From: an uncultured Eubacteriales bacterium
GTDB lineage: Bacteria > Bacillota > Clostridia > Oscillospirales > Acutalibacteraceae
Reading direction: 5' to 3'
Length of the DNA: 35,231 nt
NCBI GenBank assembly: GCA_951801675.1
Contig: CATONX010000023.1
Span: forward strand, 1 to 35,231
Of this stretch, positions 20,724-29,422 are shown piece by piece. Both the position numbers and the translations under genes were made by a program. Each line of letters begins with the position of its first letter. The first letter of the stretch is position 1. Below the pieces are notes generated by a model. The model had not been told where the DNA came from and made no database searches. It saw nothing but the letters and a program-made list of their open reading frames with translations.

Positions 20724-23306
20724 ATGAAGCTGCTGGCCCTCGACGGCAACTCCATTTTAAACCGGTCCTTCTACGGCATCCGGCTGCTCACCACCAAGTC
20801 CGGCGAGTACACCAACGCCATCTACGGCTTTCTCACCGTTCTCAATAAGCTCAACGAAGACGTGGCTCCCGACGCGGTGGCCATCGCCTTTGACATGCAC
20901 GCCCCCACCTTCCGGCACAAGGAGTACGACGGCTATAAGGCCGGGCGCAAGGGCATGCCGCCCGAGCTGTTCGCCCAGATGGAGCCGTTAAAGGAGATTC
21001 TGCGGGCCATGGGGTATACCCTAGTGGAATGCGAGGGCTTCGAGGCGGACGACATTCTCGGTACCCTTGCCCAGGCCGCCAAGGAGAACGGGGATACCTG
21101 CATCATCGCCACCGGGGACCGGGACGCCTTGCAGCTGGTGGGCGACGGGGTGACGGTGCGCCTTACCGCCACCAAGCAGGGCCGCCCGGAGGTCACCTAT
21201 TACGACGAAGCGAAGATTCTGGAGGACTATGGGGTTACCCCGAAGCAGCTCATCGAAATCAAGGCCCTGCAGGGGGACACGTCCGACAATATCCCGGGCG
21301 TCGCCGGCATCGGGCCCAAGACCGCCGGGGACCTCATCCAGAAGTTCGGCTCGGTGGAGGCCATCTACCGGGACCTGGATACGCTCGACGTAAAGCCCGC
21401 CGTGAAAAAGAAGCTGGAAGCGGGCCGGGAGTCTGCTAAGCTAAGCCGGTTCTTAGGCGAGATCAACACCCATGCCCCCATTGAAACCAAGATTCCCTCC
21501 TATGTGGTGGGCCCGGGGGACAAAGGGGCCGCGGCCCGGCTGCTGGCGAAATACGAGCTTTTTTCCCTTATCGAGCGCCTGGGCCTCGCGGGAGAGGACG
21601 GCTCAGCCCCCAAGGAGGCCGAACAGGCAAAGGAAAAAGCCCTGTGCCTGGAGGAAACGGAGGAAAGCGCCGCCCTTGCCGCCTTGCGGGCGGGAAAGGC
21701 CGCTTACGCCGCCCCCGTGTTCGACGGGGACGGAAATCTGACCGCCGCCGTCGCGTCCGACGGCAACGCCCTCTTTCTGCTCAAAGAGAGCGCCCAAAGC
21801 CTGTTTACCGATTCCAAGATCCCGGTGGTTTGTCACGACGGCAAGCCCATCTTTAAGGCCTTAAAGAGAAAAGGCGCCACTATAGAAAATGAAAAGATGG
21901 ACGTGATGCTGGCGGCCTACCTGCTAAACCCCTCCGCGTCCGGGTATGACATGGACCGTCTCGCCCAGGAATACGCCGTGCCGGTTCCCGCCGTGAAGGC
22001 CTCCGAGCCTTACGAGGCGGCGGCCAAGGCCGCCGCCCTGCTGCCGGGCCTTTCCGGGGCGCTGGCGGAGCACATCGTGGAGAATAAGCAGGAATCCCTC
22101 CTGACGGACATCGAGCAGCCTCTTTCCGAAGTGCTGGCGGACATGGAGCTTACCGGCTTCCGGGTGGACGTAAAAGGCATCGAGGAATTCGGCGACAAGC
22201 TGCAAAAGGAGATCGACACCTTACAGCGGGACATTTACGAACTGGTGGGGTATGAGTTTAACCTCAATTCCCCCAAGCAGCTGGGAGAGGCCCTGTTCAT
22301 CAAATTGGGCCTGCCCGCGAAAAAGAAAACCAAAAGCGGCTATTCCACCTCCGCCGACGTGCTCGAAGAGCTGGCCGAGGAGCATCCGGCGGTGCAAAAG
22401 CTTTTAGATTACCGGCATTTGGCCAAGCTCAAGTCCACCTACTGCGACGGGCTTTTGAAGGTGGTGGAGGAGAACGGCCGGGTCAATTCTACCCTCAATC
22501 AGACCGAAACCCGCACCGGCCGCATCAGCTCCACCGAACCGAACCTACAAAACATCCCCATCCGTACCGAGCTCGGGCGGGAAATGCGCCGGTTCTTCCT
22601 GGCGAAAGAGGGCTGGGTGCTGGTGGACGCGGACTATTCTCAGATCGAGCTGCGGGTGCTGGCCCACATCGCGGGAGACAAGACCATGATCGAGGCCTTC
22701 CGCTCCGGGACGGACATTCATACCGTCACCGCCTCCCAGGTGTTCGGCGTGCCTCAGGAGCTGGTGACGCCCCTCATGCGCAGCCGGGCCAAAGCGGTCA
22801 ACTTCGGCATCGTCTACGGCATCGGGGCCTTCTCCCTGGCGAAGAACATCCACGTCAGCCGGTACGAGGCCTCCCAGTATATCAAGAACTATCTTAACAC
22901 CTATTCCGGCGTGCGCGATTATATGGACCGGGTGGTTAATAAGGCGAAAGAGGACGGATTCGTGGAAACCATCTTCGGGCGCCGCCGGTACCTGCCGGAG
23001 CTGACCTCCAGTAACGCCAACCTGCGCGCCTTTGGCGAACGGGTGGCCCGCAATATGCCCATCCAGGGCGCGGCGGCGGACATCATTAAGATCGCCATGA
23101 TCCGGGTCAGCCGGCGCTTGCGGGAGGAAGGGCTCAAAGCACGCCTGATTTTGCAGGTGCACGATGAGCTCATTGTGGAAGCGCCCGAGGACGAAGCCCA
23201 AAAAGCGGCCCGCATTCTCAAGGAAGAGATGGAAGGGGCCGCCCAAATGGACGTATGCTTAAGCGTGGACGTAAACACCGGGAAGACCTGGTACGACGCC
23301 CATTAA
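20724..23306 (+). CDS. polA: DNA polymerase I
   Basis: An 860-residue polymerase for Okazaki-fragment processing and repair. Residues 1-290 form the 5'-3' flap exonuclease (LALDGNSILNRSFYG, YKAGRKGMP, FEADDILGT, IATGDRDALQL, GDTSDNIPGVAGIGPKTA). The middle (about 310-440) is a proofreading-exonuclease fold lacking the catalytic Asp/Glu residues (a D-x-E is not seen), as in Bacillus and Thermus enzymes. The C-terminus is the polymerase: motif A VDADYSQIELRVLAHIAGD near 633, motif B RSRAKAVNFGIVYGIGA near 690 and motif C LQVHDELIVEAP near 811. ATG 20724 follows AGGAG by nine bases. It heads a run of four genes (polA, phosphatase, rimI, tsaD). Confidence 0.97.
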   Translation: MKLLALDGNSILNRSFYGIRLLTTKSGEYTNAIYGFLTVLNKLNEDVAPDAVAIAFDMHAPTFRHKEYDGYKAGRKGMPPELFAQMEPLKEILRAMGYTLVECEGFEADDILGTLAQAAKENGDTCIIATGDRDALQLVGDGVTVRLTATKQGRPEVTYYDEAKILEDYGVTPKQLIEIKALQGDTSDNIPGVAGIGPKTAGDLIQKFGSVEAIYRDLDTLDVKPAVKKKLEAGRESAKLSRFLGEINTHAPIETKIPSYVVGPGDKGAAARLLAKYELFSLIERLGLAGEDGSAPKEAEQAKEKALCLEETEESAALAALRAGKAAYAAPVFDGDGNLTAAVASDGNALFLLKESAQSLFTDSKIPVVCHDGKPIFKALKRKGATIENEKMDVMLAAYLLNPSASGYDMDRLAQEYAVPVPAVKASEPYEAAAKAAALLPGLSGALAEHIVENKQESLLTDIEQPLSEVLADMELTGFRVDVKGIEEFGDKLQKEIDTLQRDIYELVGYEFNLNSPKQLGEALFIKLGLPAKKKTKSGYSTSADVLEELAEEHPAVQKLLDYRHLAKLKSTYCDGLLKVVEENGRVNSTLNQTETRTGRISSTEPNLQNIPIRTELGREMRRFFLAKEGWVLVDADYSQIELRVLAHIAGDKTMIEAFRSGTDIHTVTASQVFGVPQELVTPLMRSRAKAVNFGIVYGIGAFSLAKNIHVSRYEASQYIKNYLNTYSGVRDYMDRVVNKAKEDGFVETIFGRRRYLPELTSSNANLRAFGERVARNMPIQGAAADIIKIAMIRVSRRLREEGLKARLILQVHDELIVEAPEDEAQKAARILKEEMEGAAQMDVCLSVDVNTGKTWYDAH

Positions 23307-23323
23307 TATAAGGAGCAAAGGCA

Positions 23324-23773
23324 ATGAAGATTTTATTTGTCTGCACAGGGAACACCTGCCGCAGCCCCATGGCCGAGGCACTGGCGAAGGACTTTTTGCA
23401 AAAGGCCGGACGGCCGGACGTGGAGGTGGAAAGCGCCGGTCTTGCCGCCTTTACCGGGGAGCCGGCGGCCGAGAACGCCGTTCGGGTGATGGGGGAGGTC
23501 GGGATTGATTTGAGCGGCCACCGGTCCCGCTCCCTTTCCCGGTACGAGCTTACCGAAACCGACCGGTTCGCCGTCATGAGCCTTTCCCACGCCGCCGCGC
23601 TCAACGAAGCGGGCGTGCCCATGGAGAAAATCGTGGTGCTCGGGGGCGGCGTGTCCGACCCCTTCGGCGGGGACGTGCAGGTTTACCGAGCCTGCCGGGA
23701 CCAGCTCAAGGAAGCGGTGGAGACGTTCTTAACCGGGCTTCTCAAGGAAACCGGGAGGGATGACGCCTCATGA
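23324..23773 (+). CDS. ywlE: Low-molecular-weight phosphatase, probable protein-arginine phosphatase (YwlE-like)
   Basis: A 149-residue phosphatase. The P-loop is VCTGNTCRSPMAEA at the N-terminus (nucleophile Cys, Arg six residues later) and the general-acid loop is SDPFGGDVQVYRACRDQLKE. Bacillus YwlE uses the same CTGNTCRS loop, and the Thr there distinguishes arginine phosphatases from tyrosine phosphatases (usually Ile), so the likely substrate is phosphoarginine made by McsB. No mcsB lies in this window, so that is inferred. ATG 23324 follows AAGGAG 17 bases after polA; the stop overlaps rimI by four bases (ATGA). Confidence 0.85.
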   Translation: MKILFVCTGNTCRSPMAEALAKDFLQKAGRPDVEVESAGLAAFTGEPAAENAVRVMGEVGIDLSGHRSRSLSRYELTETDRFAVMSLSHAAALNEAGVPMEKIVVLGGGVSDPFGGDVQVYRACRDQLKEAVETFLTGLLKETGRDDAS

Positions 23774-24216
23774 ACCCGGACGTTCGAATCGTCCCCATGT
23801 CCCCGGCACACATCCCGACGCTGGCGAAGCTGGAAAAGTGCTGCTTTTCGGTCCCCTGGAGCGAAGCGGGCCTTTCCGAGGAGCTTTTAAACCCTGTAGC
23901 CGTTTTCTTAGTGGCCCAGCGGGAGGGAGAGGTCCTCGGGTACGCGGGAATGCACCATCTGCTCGACGAAGGAAACATCATCAACGTGGCCGTTTTCCCG
24001 GAGCACCGGCGAAAAGGGGTGGCAAGCGGCCTGCTTTTTTCCCTGGTGCGCTACGGGATTGAAAATGGCCTTGCCCGGCTGACCTTGGAGGTGCGCCCAT
24101 CCAACTTAGGGGCGGTGGCCCTCTACGAAAGCTTCGGCTTTGAGCAGGTGGGGCGCCGGCGCGGCTTTTATTCAAAGCCGCCGGAAGACGGGCTTGTGAT
24201 GGTCAAAAAGCTCTAA
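23770..24216 (+). CDS. rimI: Ribosomal protein S18-alanine N-acetyltransferase
   Basis: A 148-residue GNAT acetyltransferase predicted to acetylate the N-terminal Ala of ribosomal protein S18. It contains KLEKCCFSVPWSE (RimI-typical C-F-x-x-P-W), the acetyl-CoA loop VAVFPEHRRKGVASGLL (R-x-x-G-x-A/G) near 75-90, and LEVRPSNLGAVALYESFGFE near 105-125 (R-x-S-N-x-x-A-x-x-L-Y-x-x-x-G-F). The start overlaps the phosphatase stop. rimI next to tsaD is a common bacterial arrangement; the usual tsaB and tsaE neighbours are absent here. Confidence 0.93.
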   Translation: MNPDVRIVPMSPAHIPTLAKLEKCCFSVPWSEAGLSEELLNPVAVFLVAQREGEVLGYAGMHHLLDEGNIINVAVFPEHRRKGVASGLLFSLVRYGIENGLARLTLEVRPSNLGAVALYESFGFEQVGRRRGFYSKPPEDGLVMVKKL

Positions 24217-24269
24217 CAGAACACGGCTCGGGCCGAATGGGCCCGGCAATTTGGAGGAATACTAGGATT

Positions 24270-25277
24270 ATGTTGGTTTTAGGATTGGAGTCGTCCTGTG
24301 ACGAGACGGCGGCGGCTGTAGTGGAGGACGGTCGAAAGGTGTTGTCCAATGTGGTGGCATCCCAAGTGGACGAGCACCGGCTCTACGGCGGGGTGGTGCC
24401 GGAAATCGCCTCCCGCCGCCACGCGGAAAACGTGGTGGGCGTGGTGCGCGAAGCGCTCGAGCAAGCAGGCGCTGCGCTTTCGGACATCGACGCGGTAGCG
24501 GTGACCTACGCCCCCGGCCTGATCGGCGCGCTGCTGGTGGGGGTCAACTTTGCCAAGGGCCTTTCCTTTTCGGCAGGCAAGCCCCTCGTGCCGGTGCACC
24601 ATCTGCGCTCTCACATCGCCGCCAACTACCTGGCTCACCCGGAGCTGGAACCGCCCTTTTTGTGCCTGGTGGCGTCGGGCGGGCACAGCCACATCGTGGC
24701 GGTGGAGGACTACACGCGCTTTAAGGTGATCGGCCGCACCCGGGACGACGCGGCGGGGGAAGCTTTCGACAAGGCGGCCCGGTCCATGGGCCTGCCCTAT
24801 CCGGGCGGGGTGTATCTCAACAAGGCGGCCCAGGGGGGAGACCCTCATGCGTTCAAGCTTCCCAACCCCAAGGTGGAGGGTGCGCCATATGACTTTTCCT
24901 TTTCCGGGCTAAAAACCGCGGTCATCAATCTGATTCACAACGCCCAGCAGAAGGGGGAGACCCTGCCGGTCCCCGACCTGGCGGCGTCTTTCCAGGCGGC
25001 GGTGGTGCGGGCCTTGTCCGACCGGGTGATGATGGCGGCCGAAGAGTTCGGCTACAAAACGGTAGCGCTGGCCGGCGGCGTATCCGCCAACTCCTGCCTG
25101 CGCGAAACCCTCTCACAGCAGTGCGGGGAAAAGGGAATCCGCCTTTTTATGCCGCCTCTGTCCCTGTGCGGGGACAACGGCGCTATGGTAGGCGCGCAGG
25201 GGTTTTACGAGTTCCTTGCGGGAAACCGGGCGGATTTCACGTTAAATGCTTACGCATCCCGGCCAATCGACCAATAA
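24270..25277 (+). CDS. tsaD: tRNA N6-adenosine threonylcarbamoyltransferase
   Basis: A 335-residue enzyme transferring threonylcarbamoyl to A37 of ANN-decoding tRNAs, with TsaB and TsaE. Features are MLVLGLESSCDETAAAVVED at the N-terminus (ATPase phosphate-1), YGGVVPEIASRRH near 39-51, TYAPGLIGALLVG near 79-91, metal ligands in PVHHLRSHIAANY (H111 and H115), LVASGGHSHI, the DxxxxAFDKxAR region and LAGGVSANSCLRE. ATG 24270 follows GGAGG after a slightly long spacer. tsaB and tsaE must lie elsewhere in the genome. Confidence 0.96.
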   Translation: MLVLGLESSCDETAAAVVEDGRKVLSNVVASQVDEHRLYGGVVPEIASRRHAENVVGVVREALEQAGAALSDIDAVAVTYAPGLIGALLVGVNFAKGLSFSAGKPLVPVHHLRSHIAANYLAHPELEPPFLCLVASGGHSHIVAVEDYTRFKVIGRTRDDAAGEAFDKAARSMGLPYPGGVYLNKAAQGGDPHAFKLPNPKVEGAPYDFSFSGLKTAVINLIHNAQQKGETLPVPDLAASFQAAVVRALSDRVMMAAEEFGYKTVALAGGVSANSCLRETLSQQCGEKGIRLFMPPLSLCGDNGAMVGAQGFYEFLAGNRADFTLNAYASRPIDQ

Positions 25278-25375
25278 TTTGTTGGTAAAATACACAAATC
25301 GTGCAGGCGAAAGGCTCGAAAATTGCAAATAATGCGCCAAATCGTCTGCTTGACAGGGTTTTAACACATTATTCA

Positions 25376-25404
25376 TTGCTAAAATGCCGAAAAAATACTA
25401 TAAT
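25376..25404 (+). promoter_or_regulatory. Promoter of pckG
   Basis: TTGCTA (25376-25381), 17-base spacer, TATAAT (25399-25404). A TTGACA further upstream (near 25360) lacks a matching -10. Confidence 0.7.
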
Positions 25405-25465
25405 AACACCATGCGCAATTAGAAGGAAAACATTGCAAAATTGTGTGACTGAGAGGAGAATGATC

Positions 25466-27232
25466 ATGGCACTGACGAACAACAAGCATGTTCTCGACTG
25501 GGTCGACGAAATGATCGCTCTGACGAAGCCGGACCAGGTTGTCTGGATTGACGGTTCCGAGGAGCAGCTTGATGACCTGCGCCGCCAGGCGGAGGAAACC
25601 AAGGAAATGATTAAGCTCAACGAAGAGAAGCTTCCGGGCTGCTACCTGCACCGCACCGCGGTCAACGACGTGGCGCGCGTGGAGCACCGCACCTTTATCT
25701 GCTCGAGAAAAGAAGAGAACGCGGGCCCCACCAACAACTGGATGGATCCCAAGGAAGCCTATGAGAAGCTGGGCAAACTGTTCGATGGCTCCATGAAGGG
25801 CCGTACGGCATATATCATCCCCTATTCCATGGGCCCCATCGGCTCTCCGTTCTCCAAAGCGGGCGTGGAAATCACCGATTCCATCTACGTGGTGCTCAAC
25901 ATGGCCATCATGACCCGTATGGGCAAAGAGGTCTTCACCGCGCTGGGCGACAGCAACGACTTTGTCCGCGGCCTGCATTCCAAGGCCCAGCTGGACGAAG
26001 AGAACCGCTATATCTGCCACTTCCCCGAGGACAACACCATCTGGTCCATCAACTCCGGCTACGGCGGAAACGTGCTTTTGGGCAAGAAGTGCTTCGCCCT
26101 TCGCATCGCTTCCTACCAGGGCAAGCAGGAGGGCTGGATGGCCGAGCATATGCTCATTCTCGGCTTAGAGAACCCCCAGGGCGAGGTCAAGTACATCGCC
26201 GCCGCCTTCCCGTCTGCCTGCGGCAAGACCAATCTGGCCATGCTCATCCCGCCGGAGGTCTATAAAAAGCAGGGCTATAAGGTTTGGTGCGTGGGCGACG
26301 ATATCGCCTGGCTGCGCATCGGCCCGGACGGCCGCCTGTGGGCCGTAAACCCCGAGAACGGCTTCTTCGGCGTGGCTCCCGGCACCAACGCGAAGAGCAA
26401 CCCCAACGCGCTGGCTTCTACCCGCCAGGGCACCATCTTTACCAATGTAGTCCACAATCTGGAAGATAACACCGTCTGGTGGGAAGGCCTTGACAAGAAT
26501 CCGCCCCAGAACGCGCTCAACTGGAAGGGCGAAAAGTGGGATCCGGCTTGCGGCGAAAAGGGCGCTCATCCCAACAGCCGCTTCACTGCCCCGGCTAAGA
26601 ACTGCCCGTGCATCAGCCCGAAGTTTGATTCTTCCGAGGGCGTGCCGATTTCCGCCATCGTGTTCGGCGGCCGCCGCGCCAAGACCGCGCCGCTGGTGTA
26701 CCAATCCCGCGACTGGGAGAACGGCGTGTTCGTCGGCTCCATTATGGCTTCTGAGACCACTGCCGCCGCCACCGGTGCCGTCGGTGTTGTCCGTCGTGAC
26801 CCCATGGCCATGCTGCCCTTCTGCGGCTATCACATGGGCGACTACTGGGCTCACTGGATCGAGATGGGCAAGAAGCTGGGCGACAAGGCTCCCAAGATCT
26901 TCAACGTCAACTGGTTCCGCACCGACGACGAAGGCCACTTCATCTGGCCGGGCTTCGGCGACAACATGCGTGTCCTCGACTGGATCATCAAGCGCTGCGA
27001 GGGCAAGGCGGACGCCGACGAGACGCCCATCGGCTTTGTGCCTAAGGCCCAGGATATCAACCTGGAGGGCCTGGATTTCTCGGTCGAGCAGCTCAAAGAT
27101 ATCCTGAGCGTGGATAAGGAGCTGTGGAAGACGGAGACCCAGGGCATTGAGGAGTTCTACGGCAAGTTTGGCGATAAGCTGCCCCAGGAGCTGCGCAACC
27201 AGCTCAACACCCTCAAGGCGAAGCTCAACTAA
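25466..27232 (+). CDS. pckG: Phosphoenolpyruvate carboxykinase (GTP)
   Basis: A 588-residue enzyme interconverting oxaloacetate plus GTP with PEP, CO2 and GDP. GTP-class features are HRTFICSRKEENAGPTNNW, the PEP/oxaloacetate segment TAYIIPYSMGPIGSP, GGNVLLGKKCFALRIAS, the kinase loop FPSACGKTNLAML (P-loop Ser250-Thr255, with the reactive Cys252), CVGDDIAWLR for Mn2+, and the nucleotide region ISAIVFGGRRAKTAPLVYQS. The start MALTNNKHVL follows GGAG by seven bases; an ATG two codons earlier is closer. Many Firmicutes use the ATP enzyme instead; in fermentative gut anaerobes the reaction may run toward oxaloacetate. Single gene with its own terminator. Confidence 0.97.
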   Translation: MALTNNKHVLDWVDEMIALTKPDQVVWIDGSEEQLDDLRRQAEETKEMIKLNEEKLPGCYLHRTAVNDVARVEHRTFICSRKEENAGPTNNWMDPKEAYEKLGKLFDGSMKGRTAYIIPYSMGPIGSPFSKAGVEITDSIYVVLNMAIMTRMGKEVFTALGDSNDFVRGLHSKAQLDEENRYICHFPEDNTIWSINSGYGGNVLLGKKCFALRIASYQGKQEGWMAEHMLILGLENPQGEVKYIAAAFPSACGKTNLAMLIPPEVYKKQGYKVWCVGDDIAWLRIGPDGRLWAVNPENGFFGVAPGTNAKSNPNALASTRQGTIFTNVVHNLEDNTVWWEGLDKNPPQNALNWKGEKWDPACGEKGAHPNSRFTAPAKNCPCISPKFDSSEGVPISAIVFGGRRAKTAPLVYQSRDWENGVFVGSIMASETTAAATGAVGVVRRDPMAMLPFCGYHMGDYWAHWIEMGKKLGDKAPKIFNVNWFRTDDEGHFIWPGFGDNMRVLDWIIKRCEGKADADETPIGFVPKAQDINLEGLDFSVEQLKDILSVDKELWKTETQGIEEFYGKFGDKLPQELRNQLNTLKAKLN

Positions 27233-27253
27233 CGCGTTTTTGCAAACCATTCT

Positions 27254-27292
27254 GCCCGCTGTGTCTAACGACACGGCGGGCGTTTTCTTTTA
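27254..27292 (+). terminator. Terminator of pckG
   Basis: 12-bp stem GCCCGCTGTGTC (27254-27265) with GACACGGCGGGC (27270-27281), one T-G wobble, TAAC loop, then GTTTTCTTTT. Confidence 0.92.
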
Positions 27293-27443
27293 CAGGAAGG
27301 TTTGACGTATGTATTTCCCTGATACAGCAAGAAATAAAAACAACCCGCCACAATCGGAAAACAGGCCGCTCTTTCCCAAGGCTCTTTGAGACGGTACAAT
27401 AGAAGCAGACAGCAAACAAAAAACGAAACTGGGGGAACCTGCA

Positions 27444-28451
27444 ATGGATGGCACCATGACAACCTGGCTTGAGCAAATGAAGACGGCGGAGGTAAAGAAA
27501 CCGATGCCGGTCCTCTCCTTTCCCTGTGTGCAGCTGCTTGCCTGCAGCGTAAAGGAGCTGATTTTTGACCCCAACCGCCAGGCGGCGGGAATGAAACGCA
27601 TCGCCGACCGGTGCGATACGGCCGCCGCGGTGAGCATGATGGACTTGTCGGTGGAAGCCCAGGCTTTCGGCTCTCAAATCCGCGTCAGCGACGATGAGGT
27701 GCCCACAGTGGTGGGACGGATTCTGGAGGACGAGGCGGATGCGGACGCATTGGAGGTTCCCCAGGTGGGCGCAGGGCGCACCGGGCTTTACATCGAGGCC
27801 ATCGGCCAGGCGGTGAAACAAATCACCGACCGTCCCGTTTTTGCTGGGGTAATCGGTCCCTTCTCGCTGGCCGGCCGGCTGATGGACATGAGCGAAATCA
27901 TGGTCAACTGCTATATGGAGCCGGATATGGTGACGCAGACCCTGGAGAAGACCACCCAGTTCCTCATCGATTACATCCGCGGCTATAAGGCGGCGGGCGC
28001 CCACGGCGTGGTAATGGCGGAGCCGGCGGCTGGGCTTTTGTCTCCTGAGCTCAATGATGCCTTTTCCGTGCCCTTTGTCAAGCGGATTGTAGACGCGGTG
28101 CAGGACGAACACTTCCTGGTCATTTATCATAACTGCGGCAACACTCTGCCGCTTGTGGACGGAATTCTGTCCACCGGCGCCGCCGCCTACCATTTCGGCA
28201 ACGCCGTGGATATGGCGAGCATCCTCGCCCTCATGCCTGACGATACCCTGGTGATGGGAAACATTGATCCGGCCGGCCAATTCCGCAACGGCACCCCTCA
28301 GTCGGTGCGGGAAAGCACGCTCGCGCTGCTTCAAACCTGCGCCAAGCATAAAAACTTCGTCATCTCCTCCGGGTGCGACATTCCGCCCCTGTCAAGCTGG
28401 GAGAACATTGACGCCTTCTTTGACGCGGTCCGAGAATTTTACGGGCGATAA
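27444..28451 (+). CDS. UroD-fold methyltransferase (MtaA/MtbA-like)
   Basis: A 335-residue TIM-barrel of the uroporphyrinogen decarboxylase superfamily. True decarboxylases have an N-terminal R-x-x-P-W-x-M-R-Q-A-G-R motif, which is absent. Instead zinc-site residues of corrinoid methyltransferases are present: His229-x-Cys231 in IYHNCGNTLP and Cys311 in SSGCDIPP. It is therefore more likely to move methyl groups between a corrinoid protein and a thiol or other acceptor than to make haem. No corrinoid-binding protein or other methyltransferase subunit is adjacent, so the substrate is unknown. The ribosome site is GGGGGAA; the gene appears monocistronic or paired with the next one. Confidence 0.82.
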   Translation: MDGTMTTWLEQMKTAEVKKPMPVLSFPCVQLLACSVKELIFDPNRQAAGMKRIADRCDTAAAVSMMDLSVEAQAFGSQIRVSDDEVPTVVGRILEDEADADALEVPQVGAGRTGLYIEAIGQAVKQITDRPVFAGVIGPFSLAGRLMDMSEIMVNCYMEPDMVTQTLEKTTQFLIDYIRGYKAAGAHGVVMAEPAAGLLSPELNDAFSVPFVKRIVDAVQDEHFLVIYHNCGNTLPLVDGILSTGAAAYHFGNAVDMASILALMPDDTLVMGNIDPAGQFRNGTPQSVRESTLALLQTCAKHKNFVISSGCDIPPLSSWENIDAFFDAVREFYGR

Positions 28452-28524
28452 AGGGGCAGGCATATCCGCCTTTGGCACGGCATATCAATGAGTGACTAGG
28501 ACTATTGTGCTGGAGGCGGGAGAT

Positions 28525-29016
28525 ATGTTTGTCTATTCATTCAAGGCATCCAAAAAGAAGATGCGTTTGGGAATTCTGGTTCTGATCGGGCTGGTTGCGG
28601 CGATTCTCATCGTGGTGCTGACCGGGACGGGAGGCGGCGACGCGGCGGCGCAGGGCCAGGCCCAGGAAACCGCGGCCCCGACCAAGATATCCACCAATGA
28701 GGAACGGGTCAATTACCTCAAAAGCTTCGGCTGGGAGGTTAATCCCGTGCCGGTTTCCAGCGCGGACGTGACCATTCCCAAGACCTTTGACGCGGTGTAC
28801 GAAAAGTACAACGTGGTGCAGAAAAAACAGGGCATGGATCTGGAAGCCTACAAAGGAAAAATCGCCAAGAAATACAGCTATACGGTTTTGAACTACCCCG
28901 CCTACGACGGGGCGGTCCAGGCGAACCTGCTTATTTACGACAATCAGGTAATCGGGGCCGACATCAGCGCCTTGGCGCTGGACGGCTTTATGCACGGCCT
29001 GACCAATGAATCGTAA
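28525..29016 (+). CDS. DUF4830 membrane-anchored protein
   Basis: A 163-residue protein with a short basic cytoplasmic start, one transmembrane segment (about residues 14-36, LGILVLIGLVAAILIVVL) and an extracytoplasmic domain. The domain matches DUF4830: ERVNYLKSFGWEV near 58, VTIPKTFDAVYEKYN, QKKQGMDLEAYKGK, YTVLNYPAYDG and LLIYDNQVIGADISALALDG. The family occurs mostly in Clostridia with unknown function. ATG 28525 follows GGAGGCGGGAG. It lies 73 bases after the methyltransferase gene and is followed by a terminator. Confidence 0.85.
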   Translation: MFVYSFKASKKKMRLGILVLIGLVAAILIVVLTGTGGGDAAAQGQAQETAAPTKISTNEERVNYLKSFGWEVNPVPVSSADVTIPKTFDAVYEKYNVVQKKQGMDLEAYKGKIAKKYSYTVLNYPAYDGAVQANLLIYDNQVIGADISALALDGFMHGLTNES

Positions 29017-29050
29017 CAAAAGCGGTCCGTTTTAAAAATACCGCAAGACA

Positions 29051-29090
29051 AAGAGAGAACCCCGGGTGAAAACCCAGGGCTCTCTCTTTT
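29051..29090 (+). terminator. Terminator of the DUF4830 gene
   Basis: Stem of about 17 bp with two imperfect pairs (29051-29067 with 29072-29088, AAGAGAG...CTCTCTT), short loop, then TTTTG. Its symmetric A/T ends could also stop the opposing zinc-ribbon transcript. Confidence 0.75.
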
Positions 29091-29146
29091 GATTTCCAAG
29101 CAGGGCCGTGCGTGCGTCTTTTGAAAACGCAACGGCGGAACCCTGT

Positions 29147-29398
29147 CTACCGGGTATTGTCTCGCTTTTGTGGCTCCATGTATTCCTTTGCCCCACAGTT
29201 GGGACAGGTGAGAATTTTTCCTCCTGCCGCGTTTGGGGCAAACAGGTATTTGCGCAGCCGGGGCCGGAAAGGGTAGGAACACGTTGGACAAACAAACTGC
29301 TCATGGCGGTAGAAATGCACCGCGTTCCGGGCCGCGAGAAGGAGCACCAGCAGCACGATCCCCCCGCCAATTAGCAAAAGAATTTCATACGCTTGCAT
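29147..29398 (-). CDS. Small membrane protein with zinc ribbon
   Basis: An 83-residue protein: N-terminal transmembrane helix (about 5-23, EILLLIGGGIVLLVLLLAA) followed by a four-cysteine zinc ribbon, C37-x2-C40 and C65-x2-C68 (FVCPTC...TCPNCG), with a basic stretch RPRLRKYLF between. The ribbon would lie on the cytoplasmic side if Arg/His residues after the helix obey the positive-inside rule. Function unknown. Start at 29398 after AAAGGCGG. It follows the 2-hydroxyacid dehydrogenase on the same strand by 24 bases and is probably co-transcribed. Confidence 0.72.
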   Translation of the reverse strand: MQAYEILLLIGGGIVLLVLLLAARNAVHFYRHEQFVCPTCSYPFRPRLRKYLFAPNAAGGKILTCPNCGAKEYMEPQKRDNTR

Positions 29399-29422
29399 CT
29401 TCGTCCGCCTTTCAAAAGAAAG

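Noticed and set aside
27225-28349. A 374-codon minus-strand frame opposite the UroD-fold gene
   Set aside because: Antisense shadow with His/Arg/Gln-rich composition; the plus-strand gene has clear active-site motifs and a ribosome site.
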